This document shows positions 25,326 to 33,903 of a DNA stretch of 64,000 bases, piece after piece (position 1 is the stretch's first letter; every line of letters starts with the position of its first letter). Made by a program: the position numbers and the translations under genes. Under the pieces are notes generated by a model. That model searched no databases, was not told the DNA's origin, and worked only from the letters and a program-made list of their open reading frames with translations. The DNA is from Candidatus Jettenia caeni (GTDB lineage: Bacteria; Planctomycetota; Brocadiia; Brocadiales; Brocadiaceae), in NCBI GenBank assembly GCA_000296795.1, contig BAFH01000003.1, positions 401 through 64,400 on the forward strand. Direction: 5' to 3'.

Positions 25326-26411
25326 ATGAGAATTTTAATTATTCACCCAGAATTTAAAAATACCGGTGGAGTATCAGGTTATTATTCAGCGCTCAAAGAT
25401 AAGTTTTGTGTTGAAATTAAACATTTTAATATTGGAAAAAGGGCAGAAAGGAAAGGAATTTTTATAAATATTTTCAGGATTTTTAAAGATTATCTTCTCT
25501 TCATAAGAGAGTTAAGGCGGAGTAAGTATGATGTTGTGCATATAAACCCTTCTTTAGATTTTAAGAGTGTTGTGCGCGATGGGGTTTTTATCTTGTTGTC
25601 CAAATGTTACAGAATAAAAGTAATAGTGAATTTTCATGGTTGGTGTAAATCGTTTGAACAAAAAATAAACCGGAGTGCTTTATGGTTATTCTTGAATATT
25701 TATGGGAAAGCAGATGTATTTATTCTCTTAGCTGTGGAATTTAGAAACAAACTCCTTGCTTGGGGATTTAAGCAACCTGTTTATTTAGAAACAACCGCAG
25801 TTGATGATGAGTTAATCAAAGACATCGACATGCAAACAATCATAAGGACGAGGCTGGATAATACTCAATGTAAAGTTCTTTTTCTTTCACGGATTGTAAA
25901 AGAAAAAGGTATATATGAAACAGTAGATGCTGTAAATTTGCTTCATAGGAAATATTCCAATATTGAACTTGTTGTTGCCGGAAACGGAGAAGAAATACAA
26001 CGAGTTAAAGATTATGTGAAAGCAAACGCTATTTCAAATGTTTCTTTTCCCGGGTATGTTAAGGGAGAGTTGAAAAAAAAATCTTTTGAAGGATCTTATA
26101 TGTATTGCTTTCCCACATATTACGGAGAAGGAATTCCCATTTCTGTTCTTGAGGCAATAGCATTTGGTTTACCTGTTATTACAAGGCCAGTAGGAGGCAT
26201 CGCAGATTTTTTTGAACAGGATAATCATGGTTTTATTACTGAAAGTAAAGACCCTCGTGTTATTGCAGGTTATATTGAAAAGCTATACCTGGATAAGGAA
26301 TTATACAAAAAAATTTCCCTCTATAACTACCACTATGCTACAGAATTATTTTTGGCATCAAAGGTTACAAAAAGATTAGAAAAGATATACAGGGAAGTAT
26401 TACAGCTTTGA
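25326..26411 (+). CDS. Glycosyltransferase family 4
   Basis: The start MRILIIHPEFKNTGGVSGYYSALKDKF has the GG acceptor motif. The donor half has VLFLSRIVKEKGIYETVDAVNLL and VAGNGEEIQRVKDYV. The E-x7-E site is FPTYYGEGIPISVLEAIAFGLPVITRPVGGI, with the GEGIP wording common in EPS and capsule glycosyltransferases. Length is 361 residues. It is the first gene of the second EPS block, right behind leader copy B, so it is probably transcribed from the sigma-54-like box. No clear Shine-Dalgarno is seen (AATAAATTACTATG), as for the first gene behind copy A. Confidence 0.87.
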   Translation: MRILIIHPEFKNTGGVSGYYSALKDKFCVEIKHFNIGKRAERKGIFINIFRIFKDYLLFIRELRRSKYDVVHINPSLDFKSVVRDGVFILLSKCYRIKVIVNFHGWCKSFEQKINRSALWLFLNIYGKADVFILLAVEFRNKLLAWGFKQPVYLETTAVDDELIKDIDMQTIIRTRLDNTQCKVLFLSRIVKEKGIYETVDAVNLLHRKYSNIELVVAGNGEEIQRVKDYVKANAISNVSFPGYVKGELKKKSFEGSYMYCFPTYYGEGIPISVLEAIAFGLPVITRPVGGIADFFEQDNHGFITESKDPRVIAGYIEKLYLDKELYKKISLYNYHYATELFLASKVTKRLEKIYREVLQL

Positions 26412-26463
26412 TTTTGGCTATATCATTACAAGGCAAGCAATGCTTCCGGTAGGAGAAAAAGTA

Positions 26464-27417
26464 ATGAAAAAAAGTTTATTAGATATTATATGTTGTCCCG
26501 AATGCCTTGAGACATTTAGCTTATTACATGCTATTGAGAAAGGCAATGAGGTCATTTCCGGATCGCTTTTTTGCCGGAAATGTAATTCTCAATATCCTAT
26601 TTTAGAGGGACTGCCGGTTATTATGAAAAATCCTGGTATAATGAATCGCACTAAAAAATCATTCGGGAAGCAATGGGAATGGCAAAATGAGAATTTTTTC
26701 GAAACTGATACAATCTATGGTTTAGGCGAAAAGGATGAATTACACGATTTTGAGAATATATTTAACATAAAATTACATAACTTACCGGGAAAATTCATTC
26801 TGGATGCCGGCTGTGGTTGCGGCCGATTAACAAAAAATATCGGCAAAGTTGCCAGGAATTCAACTGTTATTGGTGTTGATATTGGTAATGGCGCCAGGAT
26901 CGCCTACAATAAGTGCAAGGATATTGAGAACATTCATATTCTTCAGTGTAGTCTGTTAAATCCTCCCTTCCGGCCTACTTTATTTCATTATATCTGGTCT
27001 GAGGGTGTTATCCACCATACACCGGATAGTTTTTATACTTTTAAAAAACTTGATAGCTTATTGGTAAAAGGGGGGAACCTTTACTTGTGGCTATATCCAA
27101 AATATAAGTTTAGTCCATATCGGTTTGCAAGAGATTTACTTTGGAAACCTTACCTGCTTCCTCTTCCCCTTCTTTACAGTCTATCATGGCTTTTTGCAAT
27201 CTCATCATATGGTGTTTTCAGGGTGCATGAGCTATTGGAAGGGAAAGAACATAGACAAAAACTCAAAACCGTTGTCTTTGGTTTTTTTGATAATCTGAGT
27301 CCAGAATTTCAACACCGCCATTCAAAAGAGGAGGTAGTAAATTGGTTTATTTCACGTAAGTACCATGAGATCAAAATTACCGGTGATTTAGGGATAGTTG
27401 GCAGAAAAGAAGAATAA
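26464..27417 (+). CDS. Methyltransferase with N-terminal Trm112-like zinc ribbon
   Basis: The first 60 residues read LLDIICCPECLETFSLL, then GSLFCRKCNSQYPILEGLPVIM: a four-cysteine Trm112p-like ribbon. A class I methyltransferase follows with FILDAGCGCGRLTKNIGK, VIGVDIGNGARIAY and FHYIWSEGVIHHTPDSFYTFKKLDSLLVKGGNLYLWLYPK. This combination is common in EPS and O-antigen clusters. Two hydrophobic stretches near residue 220 may touch the membrane. The ATG at 26464 is chosen over an upstream ATG at 26440 because GTAGGAG precedes it at good spacing. It probably methylates a sugar or lipid-linked intermediate. Confidence 0.84.
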   Translation: MKKSLLDIICCPECLETFSLLHAIEKGNEVISGSLFCRKCNSQYPILEGLPVIMKNPGIMNRTKKSFGKQWEWQNENFFETDTIYGLGEKDELHDFENIFNIKLHNLPGKFILDAGCGCGRLTKNIGKVARNSTVIGVDIGNGARIAYNKCKDIENIHILQCSLLNPPFRPTLFHYIWSEGVIHHTPDSFYTFKKLDSLLVKGGNLYLWLYPKYKFSPYRFARDLLWKPYLLPLPLLYSLSWLFAISSYGVFRVHELLEGKEHRQKLKTVVFGFFDNLSPEFQHRHSKEEVVNWFISRKYHEIKITGDLGIVGRKEE

Positions 27418-27438
27418 AGGCAAGATGTTTCCTAACTA

Positions 27439-28668
27439 TTGATCGAAAAATATAAAGCAAAGGTATTACATTTTTTAATAAAGATGATAGGTAACTATAA
27501 ATCAATAATTGAAAAGACGCTGAATTTTATAGAGAAAGAAAAGTATTCTTCCTTTGATCCGTTTGATGTTCTCTTAAGTTCCTTTGTTGATAAATTAACA
27601 CAACAAAACATTTTGGCGCGTAGATTGGCTATTCAGATAAATCGTAAACTGCTCTTTAATGTTCGCCCTCTTTTAGGAATTCCAAAGAAGGTACACACGA
27701 AAATACTCTCAGATATGCTTTCTGTTTATTCATTATTGTATAGCCATGATAATCAAAAGATGCATCTGGAAAAAGCCCAGGCTATGTATACCTGGCTAAT
27801 GGAAAGGAAAATAATCCTGGATGAAAGTATAGCATGGGGAGCAGATTTCCCATACACAACACGGTTTACGAATATCGGTTACGAAACGCCTAATTTATTT
27901 AATACCTTGAACTCGGCAAATTCTTTGCTGGATTACTATGATATATCACGAGATGTCTCGATCAAAAAGAACATTGTCAGGATTATAAGTTCTCTGTATA
28001 AAGATTTAGGTATCGTGTATCCAGAAGATAACATTGCATGGATTCGGTACTATCCAAAACAAACTATTCCTGTTTTGAATGTTAATGCTTCGGCGGCAAG
28101 TACCTTTATAAGAGTCAATGAAACTATCAAAGAAGATATTGTTCCTCAGACAGATATAACAAAGATATTAGCTCTCTTGAAGTCACATCAAAATCCCGAT
28201 GGTTCCTGGTATTACACCTCTTCAAAAGATGGACAATGGATTGATGGGTTCCATTCGGGCTATATCATAGAATCTCTTGCCTATATTAAATCAGTATCTC
28301 ATACCTATGATATTGATGAAATGCTAATAAAAGGCGTAAATTTTTATATAAACAATCTGTTTTCTTTTGAAGGGATTCCTAAATATTATCATGATAAGCT
28401 TTACCCGATAGAATCACAAAATTGTGCACAAGCTATACAAACATTGGCAAAACTCTCTTTGTACTTAAAAATAGATACGAAAGATTTATTGAATAAAGTA
28501 ATCTCCCGTACTCTTTATTACTTGTATAACCCTGATGGATATTTTTATTACAAAAGGGAAAAGTATTTTACCAACAAGCAATTTTACATAAGGTGGTCTC
28601 AGACTCCCATGATTTTAGCATTATTGTATGCACAAAAATGTTGTAATACACAATTTACCTGCGTATGA
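27439..28668 (+). CDS. Alpha/alpha-toroid protein of unknown function
   Basis: The 409-residue soluble protein has repeated helical hairpins with aromatic and glycine-rich turns: NPDGSWYYTSSKDGQWIDGFHSGYIIESLAYI, YHDKLYPIESQNCAQAIQTLAKL and NPDGYFYYKREKYFTNKQFYIRWSQTPMILALLYA. These resemble the six-hairpin toroids of glycoside hydrolases, lyases and terpene cyclases. Similar proteins occur in EPS clusters as uncharacterised genes. A catalytic assignment is not possible by eye; a role in glycan trimming or epimerisation is only a guess. The TTG at 27439 has a weak ribosome site, so the start may be later. It is tightly placed after the methyltransferase (21 bases). Confidence 0.7.
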   Translation: MIEKYKAKVLHFLIKMIGNYKSIIEKTLNFIEKEKYSSFDPFDVLLSSFVDKLTQQNILARRLAIQINRKLLFNVRPLLGIPKKVHTKILSDMLSVYSLLYSHDNQKMHLEKAQAMYTWLMERKIILDESIAWGADFPYTTRFTNIGYETPNLFNTLNSANSLLDYYDISRDVSIKKNIVRIISSLYKDLGIVYPEDNIAWIRYYPKQTIPVLNVNASAASTFIRVNETIKEDIVPQTDITKILALLKSHQNPDGSWYYTSSKDGQWIDGFHSGYIIESLAYIKSVSHTYDIDEMLIKGVNFYINNLFSFEGIPKYYHDKLYPIESQNCAQAIQTLAKLSLYLKIDTKDLLNKVISRTLYYLYNPDGYFYYKREKYFTNKQFYIRWSQTPMILALLYAQKCCNTQFTCV

Positions 28669-28988
28669 ATTTTTGGTAAACAAATTACCCGGAGACTACG
28701 AGGACCATAGTAAAACGCTTCTCTGTATTCTCTGTATTTCTGTGTTTAAAAAATGAAGTAAGGTTGCCAGCAGACCGGCAAATAAGTATAGCTGGCAATC
28801 TTAGGGACCTGATAAGGAAGATATACTATCTCTCTTTGCTTAGGCCTTTTTTGTTTTATCAGGTTTATTGTTTCAATCAATTCAGGAGGTATATCGTATT
28901 TTAAAGCTTAACAGGAAAGCAATACGAAAGCTATGTCATAACCATAATCTTAACAAGATAAAATATTTTAAATAACGGAGTGTACTAC
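28669..28988. other. Structured intergenic region before the carbamoyltransferase
   Basis: No gene is seen. Three inverted repeats occur in order: GGTTGCCAGC/GCTGGCAATC (28762-28800, with one G-U pair), ACCTGATAA/TTATCAGGT (28807-28864, enclosing GGCCTTTTTT) and TCGTATT/AATACGA (about 28893-28929). The second, with its T-run, could be a weak terminator for the upstream genes. The group could also be a structured leader of the carbamoyltransferase mRNA. Confidence 0.45.
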
Positions 28989-30695
28989 ATGAAGATATTA
29001 GGAATTCACGATGGCCATAATGCTTCTGTATGTTTATATGAGAAGGGTAAAATATTAGCAGCTCTTCAAGAAGAAAGGATAAAAAGGATAAAAAATTGGT
29101 TTGGAATTCCAACGGAAGCGATTGAATGGGTATTAAAATATGCAAACGTTAAGAAGGACAATATTGACATAGTCGCAGTTCACAGTGAGTATATGCCTTC
29201 TCCAAAGACAAAAGATGAGATGATACATGAATATGAGAATATAGGAGCTTTGAGATATAGGGTGAAAAAGTATTTAAGGCATACTTTTTTAAAAAATATT
29301 GTGGTGAGAAAAAGAAAGATTGAAAGGATGAAAGAAATTAATAATCTGGGTTTTGATAAATCTAAAATTCGTTTTGTAAATCATCATCAATGTCATGCTG
29401 CAGCCGCCTATTATGGTTACGGAAACTTTGATGAACCTATTTTGATATTAACAAATGATGGCGCAGGAGACAACATATGCGCAAGTGTTAATATAGGAGA
29501 AAAAGGGAAAATACGAACCATAGAAACCATTGTTGATTCTGAATCGATAGGCAATCTCTACGCAGTGATTACTTTTATGATGGGGATGGTTCCCCTGGAG
29601 CATGAGTATAAAATAATGGGCATGGCGCCTTATGCTGATGCAAAAGGCGTAGAAAAAGTTTTTACCATGTTAATGGACAGATTTGAGTTTGATAAAAATA
29701 ACCCTTTAAAGTGGCATCGGAAGGGAGATGTTCCTGAGATATTTTTTGCTTATCCCTATCTTAAGAGACTTTTCGAGTTAGAACGATTTGATGGAGTGAT
29801 GGGAGGTATTCAAAAATTTACCGAGGTGATGTTAACACAATGGGTCAAGAACTGTATTATGAAAACCGATTTGCATAAGGTTGTGCTCAGTGGTGGGGTC
29901 TTTATGAATGTAAAAGCGAATAAACTTATCATGGAATTGCCAGAAGTTGATGATTTGTTTATTTATCCATCGTGTGGGGATGAAACGAATGCTATAGGTG
30001 CTTGTTATAAAATGTATGCTGATGAAGTAGGTATCGGGGATATTAAAACCCTCGAAGATTTTTATTTCGGTCCGCGTTATTCTGATTATGAGGTGTTGAA
30101 TACCATCAGTAATTATAAATTCGAAAACTGCCGGATTGTGTTTAAAAAATCAGAGGCTATTGAAAAAGAAGTGGCGACACTTCTCAAAAACGGAGAAGTT
30201 GTTGCGAGGTTTGCCGGAAGAGAAGAATTTGGCGCACGAAGTCTGGGGAATCGGGCAATTTTAGCAGATCCGTCAAGAACGGATATTATAAAAATTATTA
30301 ACGAAATGATAAAAAACCGTGACTTCTGGATGCCATTTGCATGTTCAGTATTAGAAGAATATGCGAGTCATTATGTAATAAACCAAAAAAGTGTTAAGGC
30401 TCCCTATATGATTTTAACATTTGATACTACGGAAAGGGTTGATGATATCAGAGCCGGGACTCATCCGTATGATAATACGATACGTCCACAGATAGTCTCA
30501 AAAATACATAACAAGAGATACCACAGATTAATTAGCGAGTTTAAGGATATGACAGGTATCGGTGCAGTTTTAAATACATCATTCAATCTCCATGGCTATC
30601 CCATTGTGCATAGTCCAAAAGATGCTTTAGAAGTTCTGGATAAATCCGGATTAAAATATCTTGCGATTGAAAATTATCTGATTTGGAAAAAATAA
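28989..30695 (+). CDS. NodU/CmcH-type O-carbamoyltransferase
   Basis: The 568-residue enzyme transfers a carbamoyl group from carbamoyl phosphate, via carbamoyl-adenylate, to a hydroxyl of the glycan. The N-terminal half starts MKILGIHDGHNASVCLYEKGKILAALQEERIKR, the kinase-like ATPase fold of this family. It also has the metal and active-site histidines in FVNHHQCHAAAAYYGYG and the LTNDGAGDNICASV segment. The C-terminal domain has SGGVFMNVKANK and FAGREEFGARSLGNRAILADP, both diagnostic. The ATG at 28989 follows GGAG by eight bases and is preferred to a GTG at 28980. The stop abuts the ATG of the amidotransferase gene, so the two are coupled. Confidence 0.9.
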   Translation: MKILGIHDGHNASVCLYEKGKILAALQEERIKRIKNWFGIPTEAIEWVLKYANVKKDNIDIVAVHSEYMPSPKTKDEMIHEYENIGALRYRVKKYLRHTFLKNIVVRKRKIERMKEINNLGFDKSKIRFVNHHQCHAAAAYYGYGNFDEPILILTNDGAGDNICASVNIGEKGKIRTIETIVDSESIGNLYAVITFMMGMVPLEHEYKIMGMAPYADAKGVEKVFTMLMDRFEFDKNNPLKWHRKGDVPEIFFAYPYLKRLFELERFDGVMGGIQKFTEVMLTQWVKNCIMKTDLHKVVLSGGVFMNVKANKLIMELPEVDDLFIYPSCGDETNAIGACYKMYADEVGIGDIKTLEDFYFGPRYSDYEVLNTISNYKFENCRIVFKKSEAIEKEVATLLKNGEVVARFAGREEFGARSLGNRAILADPSRTDIIKIINEMIKNRDFWMPFACSVLEEYASHYVINQKSVKAPYMILTFDTTERVDDIRAGTHPYDNTIRPQIVSKIHNKRYHRLISEFKDMTGIGAVLNTSFNLHGYPIVHSPKDALEVLDKSGLKYLAIENYLIWKK

Positions 30696-32594
30696 ATGTG
30701 CGGAATTGCAGGTATATTCAACTATAAAAATACCCATTCATTAAATCCCTCACTCCTCAGGCGGATGTGTAAGACTATTGCTCATCGGGGCCCCGATGAC
30801 GAAGGTTTTTATATGAATCAGAGAGACAGATTAGGTATCGGGCACAGGCGATTGAGTATTATTGATCTTAAACTGGGGAAACAGCCCATGTCGAATTTTC
30901 ATGAAAGTATTTGGATTGTGTTTAATGGTGAGATTTATAATTTCATTGAATTGAAGAAAGAATTGCAAGCAAAGGGATATCGTTTTCGCACAACCTCTGA
31001 TACCGAAGTTATCATTTTGCTCTATGAAGAGTATGGAGAAAAAGGATTCGAACGGCTGAATGGAATATTTGCGTTTGCGATTTATGATAAGAATAAACGA
31101 TCTCTCATTCTCGTTCGTGATCATTTTGGGGTGAAGCCACTGTACTATTGGATAAGGAATGGAAGGGTGCTGTTTGCCTCAGAAATGAAAGCCATTTTTC
31201 AGGATGATTCAGTAGAAAAGGAATTAGATTCCGAAGCGCTCAATTCTTTTCTGACATTTCGTTACAATCCCTCGCCGCAGACGTTATTTAAGCATGTTAA
31301 GAAATTGTATCCTGGCCATTATCTGAAGATCACCTTTGAAGGCGGCTGGGAAATGAAAAGCTACTGGGAAAATATTCCCAAAATTAATACCCGCATCACT
31401 GAAAATGATGCTGCTGAAGAGTATCGTCGCTTGCTTACAAATGCTGTTAAACGGCAAATGATGAGCGATGTTCCCGTAGGGTTGCTCTTAAGCGGGGGCG
31501 TAGACTCAGCGGTCCTGGGTTATTTAATGCAAAAGAATTATTCTGAAAAGGTAAAGACTTTCACCGTTGGATTCCCGGGAAGTGGGGATTACAACGAACT
31601 ACATGATGCGCGGTCTTCTGCGCAATTCATCGAGTCAGAACATCACGATATCACTATCTCATATAAGGATTATTTAGATTTTTTCTATAGATCCTTTTCC
31701 ATCATAGAAGAACCAATTGCTGAGACAGCAATTCCCGCTCTTTACTATGTTTCAAAATTCGCTTCAAATCATTTGAAAGTGGTACTGGCAGGGCAGGGGG
31801 CAGATGAACCTATGGCTGGCTATCATCGTTATTTAGGCGCTCATTTCATAAGCAAATATGCAGACATTTTGAGAAATTTACCACTCACGATGATTACAAA
31901 ATTTCTGTCAAGAAACGAGCGATTAAAGAGGGCTGCTTACGTAAGTCAGTTTTCTGGCGAGTTAGAAAGAATATTGGCAGTCTATACAATTTTTACTCCT
32001 GTTCAGCAAGAGCTGCTGTATAACGATTATACGAAATCATTGAATACAAGTATGGATGAAGAATTGATTTACCGCCTGTATTCTCAAACGAAAGAGTTAC
32101 CGGATATGTTATCGAAGATTTTATATATCGATACCAGGATGAGTTTGTCTGATGACCTGTTGCTTTTTAATGACAAAGTTACTATGGCTAATTCTCTTGA
32201 AATGCGTGTTCCTTTTTTAGACATCGAATTAGTTCAGTTTTTAGAATCACTTCCACGGTCGTTGAAACTAAAAGGAACTCAACGCAAATATATTCACAAA
32301 AGGGCTGTAGAATCCTGGCTGCCGAAAGAAATTATTTATCGCAGGAAAAGAGGCTTTATGACACCCATGGATGAATGGCTCCAGGATGACCTGGCAATTA
32401 CCGTAAAAGAAATCCTCATGCATAAGGACTCTGCTTGTAAAAGGTACTTTAATCTGGACTATATTAACCAATTGATCGAACTCCATAAAAGCAGGAGAGA
32501 AAATTATCAGAAGCATATATTTGTGCTTTTATCCTTTGAGATGTGGCACAAAACGTTTTTGGAAAATAATCCCATAGGGGTGAAATGTTTATAG
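30696..32594 (+). CDS. asnB: Asparagine synthase-like amidotransferase (EPS-associated)
   Basis: Class II glutamine amidotransferase domain: the Met is followed by the catalytic cysteine (MCGIAGIFNY), then AHRGPDDEGFY and GHRRLSIIDL. The synthetase domain has the PPi loop LLLSGGVDSAVLGYL near residue 266, LAGQGADEPMAGYHRY and MANSLEMRVPFLDIELVQFL. Length (632) and these motifs match the amidotransferases of exosortase/EPS clusters, which may amidate uronic acids, as well as ordinary AsnB. The position between a carbamoyltransferase and an acyltransferase favours glycan amidation. The last codons (NNPIGVKCL) are supplied by a dispersed repeat also found at 17622. The ATG directly follows the upstream stop. 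Confidence 0.88.
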   Translation: MCGIAGIFNYKNTHSLNPSLLRRMCKTIAHRGPDDEGFYMNQRDRLGIGHRRLSIIDLKLGKQPMSNFHESIWIVFNGEIYNFIELKKELQAKGYRFRTTSDTEVIILLYEEYGEKGFERLNGIFAFAIYDKNKRSLILVRDHFGVKPLYYWIRNGRVLFASEMKAIFQDDSVEKELDSEALNSFLTFRYNPSPQTLFKHVKKLYPGHYLKITFEGGWEMKSYWENIPKINTRITENDAAEEYRRLLTNAVKRQMMSDVPVGLLLSGGVDSAVLGYLMQKNYSEKVKTFTVGFPGSGDYNELHDARSSAQFIESEHHDITISYKDYLDFFYRSFSIIEEPIAETAIPALYYVSKFASNHLKVVLAGQGADEPMAGYHRYLGAHFISKYADILRNLPLTMITKFLSRNERLKRAAYVSQFSGELERILAVYTIFTPVQQELLYNDYTKSLNTSMDEELIYRLYSQTKELPDMLSKILYIDTRMSLSDDLLLFNDKVTMANSLEMRVPFLDIELVQFLESLPRSLKLKGTQRKYIHKRAVESWLPKEIIYRRKRGFMTPMDEWLQDDLAITVKEILMHKDSACKRYFNLDYINQLIELHKSRRENYQKHIFVLLSFEMWHKTFLENNPIGVKCL

Positions 32595-32596
32595 AA
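32556..32596 (+). repeat. 41-base dispersed repeat, copy 2, forming the 3' end of asnB
   Basis: Same 41 bases as 17622-17662 with two differences (ATCCCATAGGGG versus ACCCCGTAGGGG). The asnB reading frame runs into the repeat and uses its internal TAG (32592-32594) as stop, so about the last 12 residues are encoded by repeat sequence. Confidence 0.85.
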
Positions 32597-32619
32597 ACTT
32601 TGATAGAAGGATATTTGGT

Positions 32620-33645
32620 ATGGGCTTAGAAAGAGATTTGGTCTCTTATTTAAAAGGATTCTCTATTATCATAATAATTCTTCATCATTACATAATAAAT
32701 TATTTGCCGGATCATTTTAATTTTTTTGGTAATCATTTTGTCGCTATATTCTTCATCCTGAGTGGCTATGGTATTTATTATTCATTGAATAATAATTCTC
32801 ATAACAATGGAAACTTACTCCCTTTCCTGAGTAAGTTTTATTGGAAAAGGGCAATACGAATATACCCTCTGTATTGGTTATGGTTTTTTCTTGATCAGGC
32901 GGGCGACAAAAATTCCCATGTCAGTTTAAGTTCCTTACTTGATTTTTTCTTACTGAGAATAACCGATCCTCCCGATCATTGGTTTCTGCATGCCCTCATC
33001 CCATGTTACATTATTTCTCCAGTATTTTTTTCCCTGTTGGAAAAATATCATAAAGCTTATCTGCCAATAATTATTGGAACATTTATTTTGCTAAACCCTC
33101 TATTATATTATATAGGTGTTCCTGAAGTCAGAACCTGGAAATATGTAAATTTGTACCTTACCCATGTCTTGCTTTTTTCTTTAGGAATGTATATTCCTTC
33201 ATTTCAATATCTCAAACAGCTTAGACAAAATCGTATCTTTTTATTCGGATTGTTTCTTTGTATGATTTTTTCATTTTTTCAGACATCTTCAAATGCTTTT
33301 TTTTACAGAAGCAAAAACTATGAGTATCTATTTATTATGTTATTTATAGCATCTACATTTAGCTTTACATTCTATTTTATACATTCAAATATTAATCCCC
33401 CGCTCTATAGTTTTATGAAAAAAATCGGTATATATACGTATTCATTATACATATTCCACGGCATGTATTTTACCGTCTTATGCTTTGTGCATATAATAAA
33501 AAACGATAGCTATGCGAGTCTCATGTTGACAATTGTACTATTCCCGCTCTTTTTTGTGTGTTGTGGTTTTCTTGAAGAACTATTTTATAATAGATTAAAA
33601 TTCCGGCAGGCCTACAAAAAATGTAAAAATAAAGTAATGTATTAA
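32620..33645 (+). CDS. Acyltransferase 3 family membrane protein (OafA/WcaH-like)
   Basis: The 341-residue protein has about ten hydrophobic helices. The family signature is at the N-terminus: LVSYLKGFSIIIIILHHYIINYL supplies the catalytic-histidine region, and FFILSGYGIYYSL is the conserved SGF/SGY motif. Later, FYWKRAIRIYPLYWLWFF is the R-x(3)-R-(I/L)-x-P-(L/Y) motif. It probably transfers an acetyl or other acyl group to EPS sugars at the inner membrane. It is the last gene of the second EPS block and starts 25 bases after asnB, next to the repeat. Confidence 0.87.
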   Translation: MGLERDLVSYLKGFSIIIIILHHYIINYLPDHFNFFGNHFVAIFFILSGYGIYYSLNNNSHNNGNLLPFLSKFYWKRAIRIYPLYWLWFFLDQAGDKNSHVSLSSLLDFFLLRITDPPDHWFLHALIPCYIISPVFFSLLEKYHKAYLPIIIGTFILLNPLLYYIGVPEVRTWKYVNLYLTHVLLFSLGMYIPSFQYLKQLRQNRIFLFGLFLCMIFSFFQTSSNAFFYRSKNYEYLFIMLFIASTFSFTFYFIHSNINPPLYSFMKKIGIYTYSLYIFHGMYFTVLCFVHIIKNDSYASLMLTIVLFPLFFVCCGFLEELFYNRLKFRQAYKKCKNKVMY

Positions 33646-33666
33646 AAAAAGAAAAAAAGCAGTCTT

Positions 33667-33695
33667 GGCAAGGTTTATTTATCTTGCCTCTTCCA
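33667..33695 (+). terminator. Possible weak terminator after the second EPS block
   Basis: GGCAAG-N10-CTTGCC forms a six-pair stem about 20 bases after the acyltransferase stop, followed only by TCTTCC rather than a clear T-run. The position suits the end of the EPS transcript; the structure is weak. Confidence 0.3.
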
Positions 33696-33903
33696 CGTTT
33701 TACCCACACTCGCGGTGATTAGTAGCCTTATATACCTGTTTATACTCAGACTCATAAATCATAAGGAATGCTTGCCTGGCATATCCCTGTTTACCTCCAA
33801 GATTTGTGTTCACTTCTTTGGTGTGTATTTTTCGTGTAAGCTTATTTTGAGTAGTTACAAAATTTTAACGTACTTATCGTAATAATTTTGAGGAGTAAAT
33901 CAC

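Noticed and set aside
33646-33903. A glmS ribozyme or other riboswitch ahead of glmS
   Set aside because: No ribozyme core or known riboswitch consensus was recognised in this 258-base gap.
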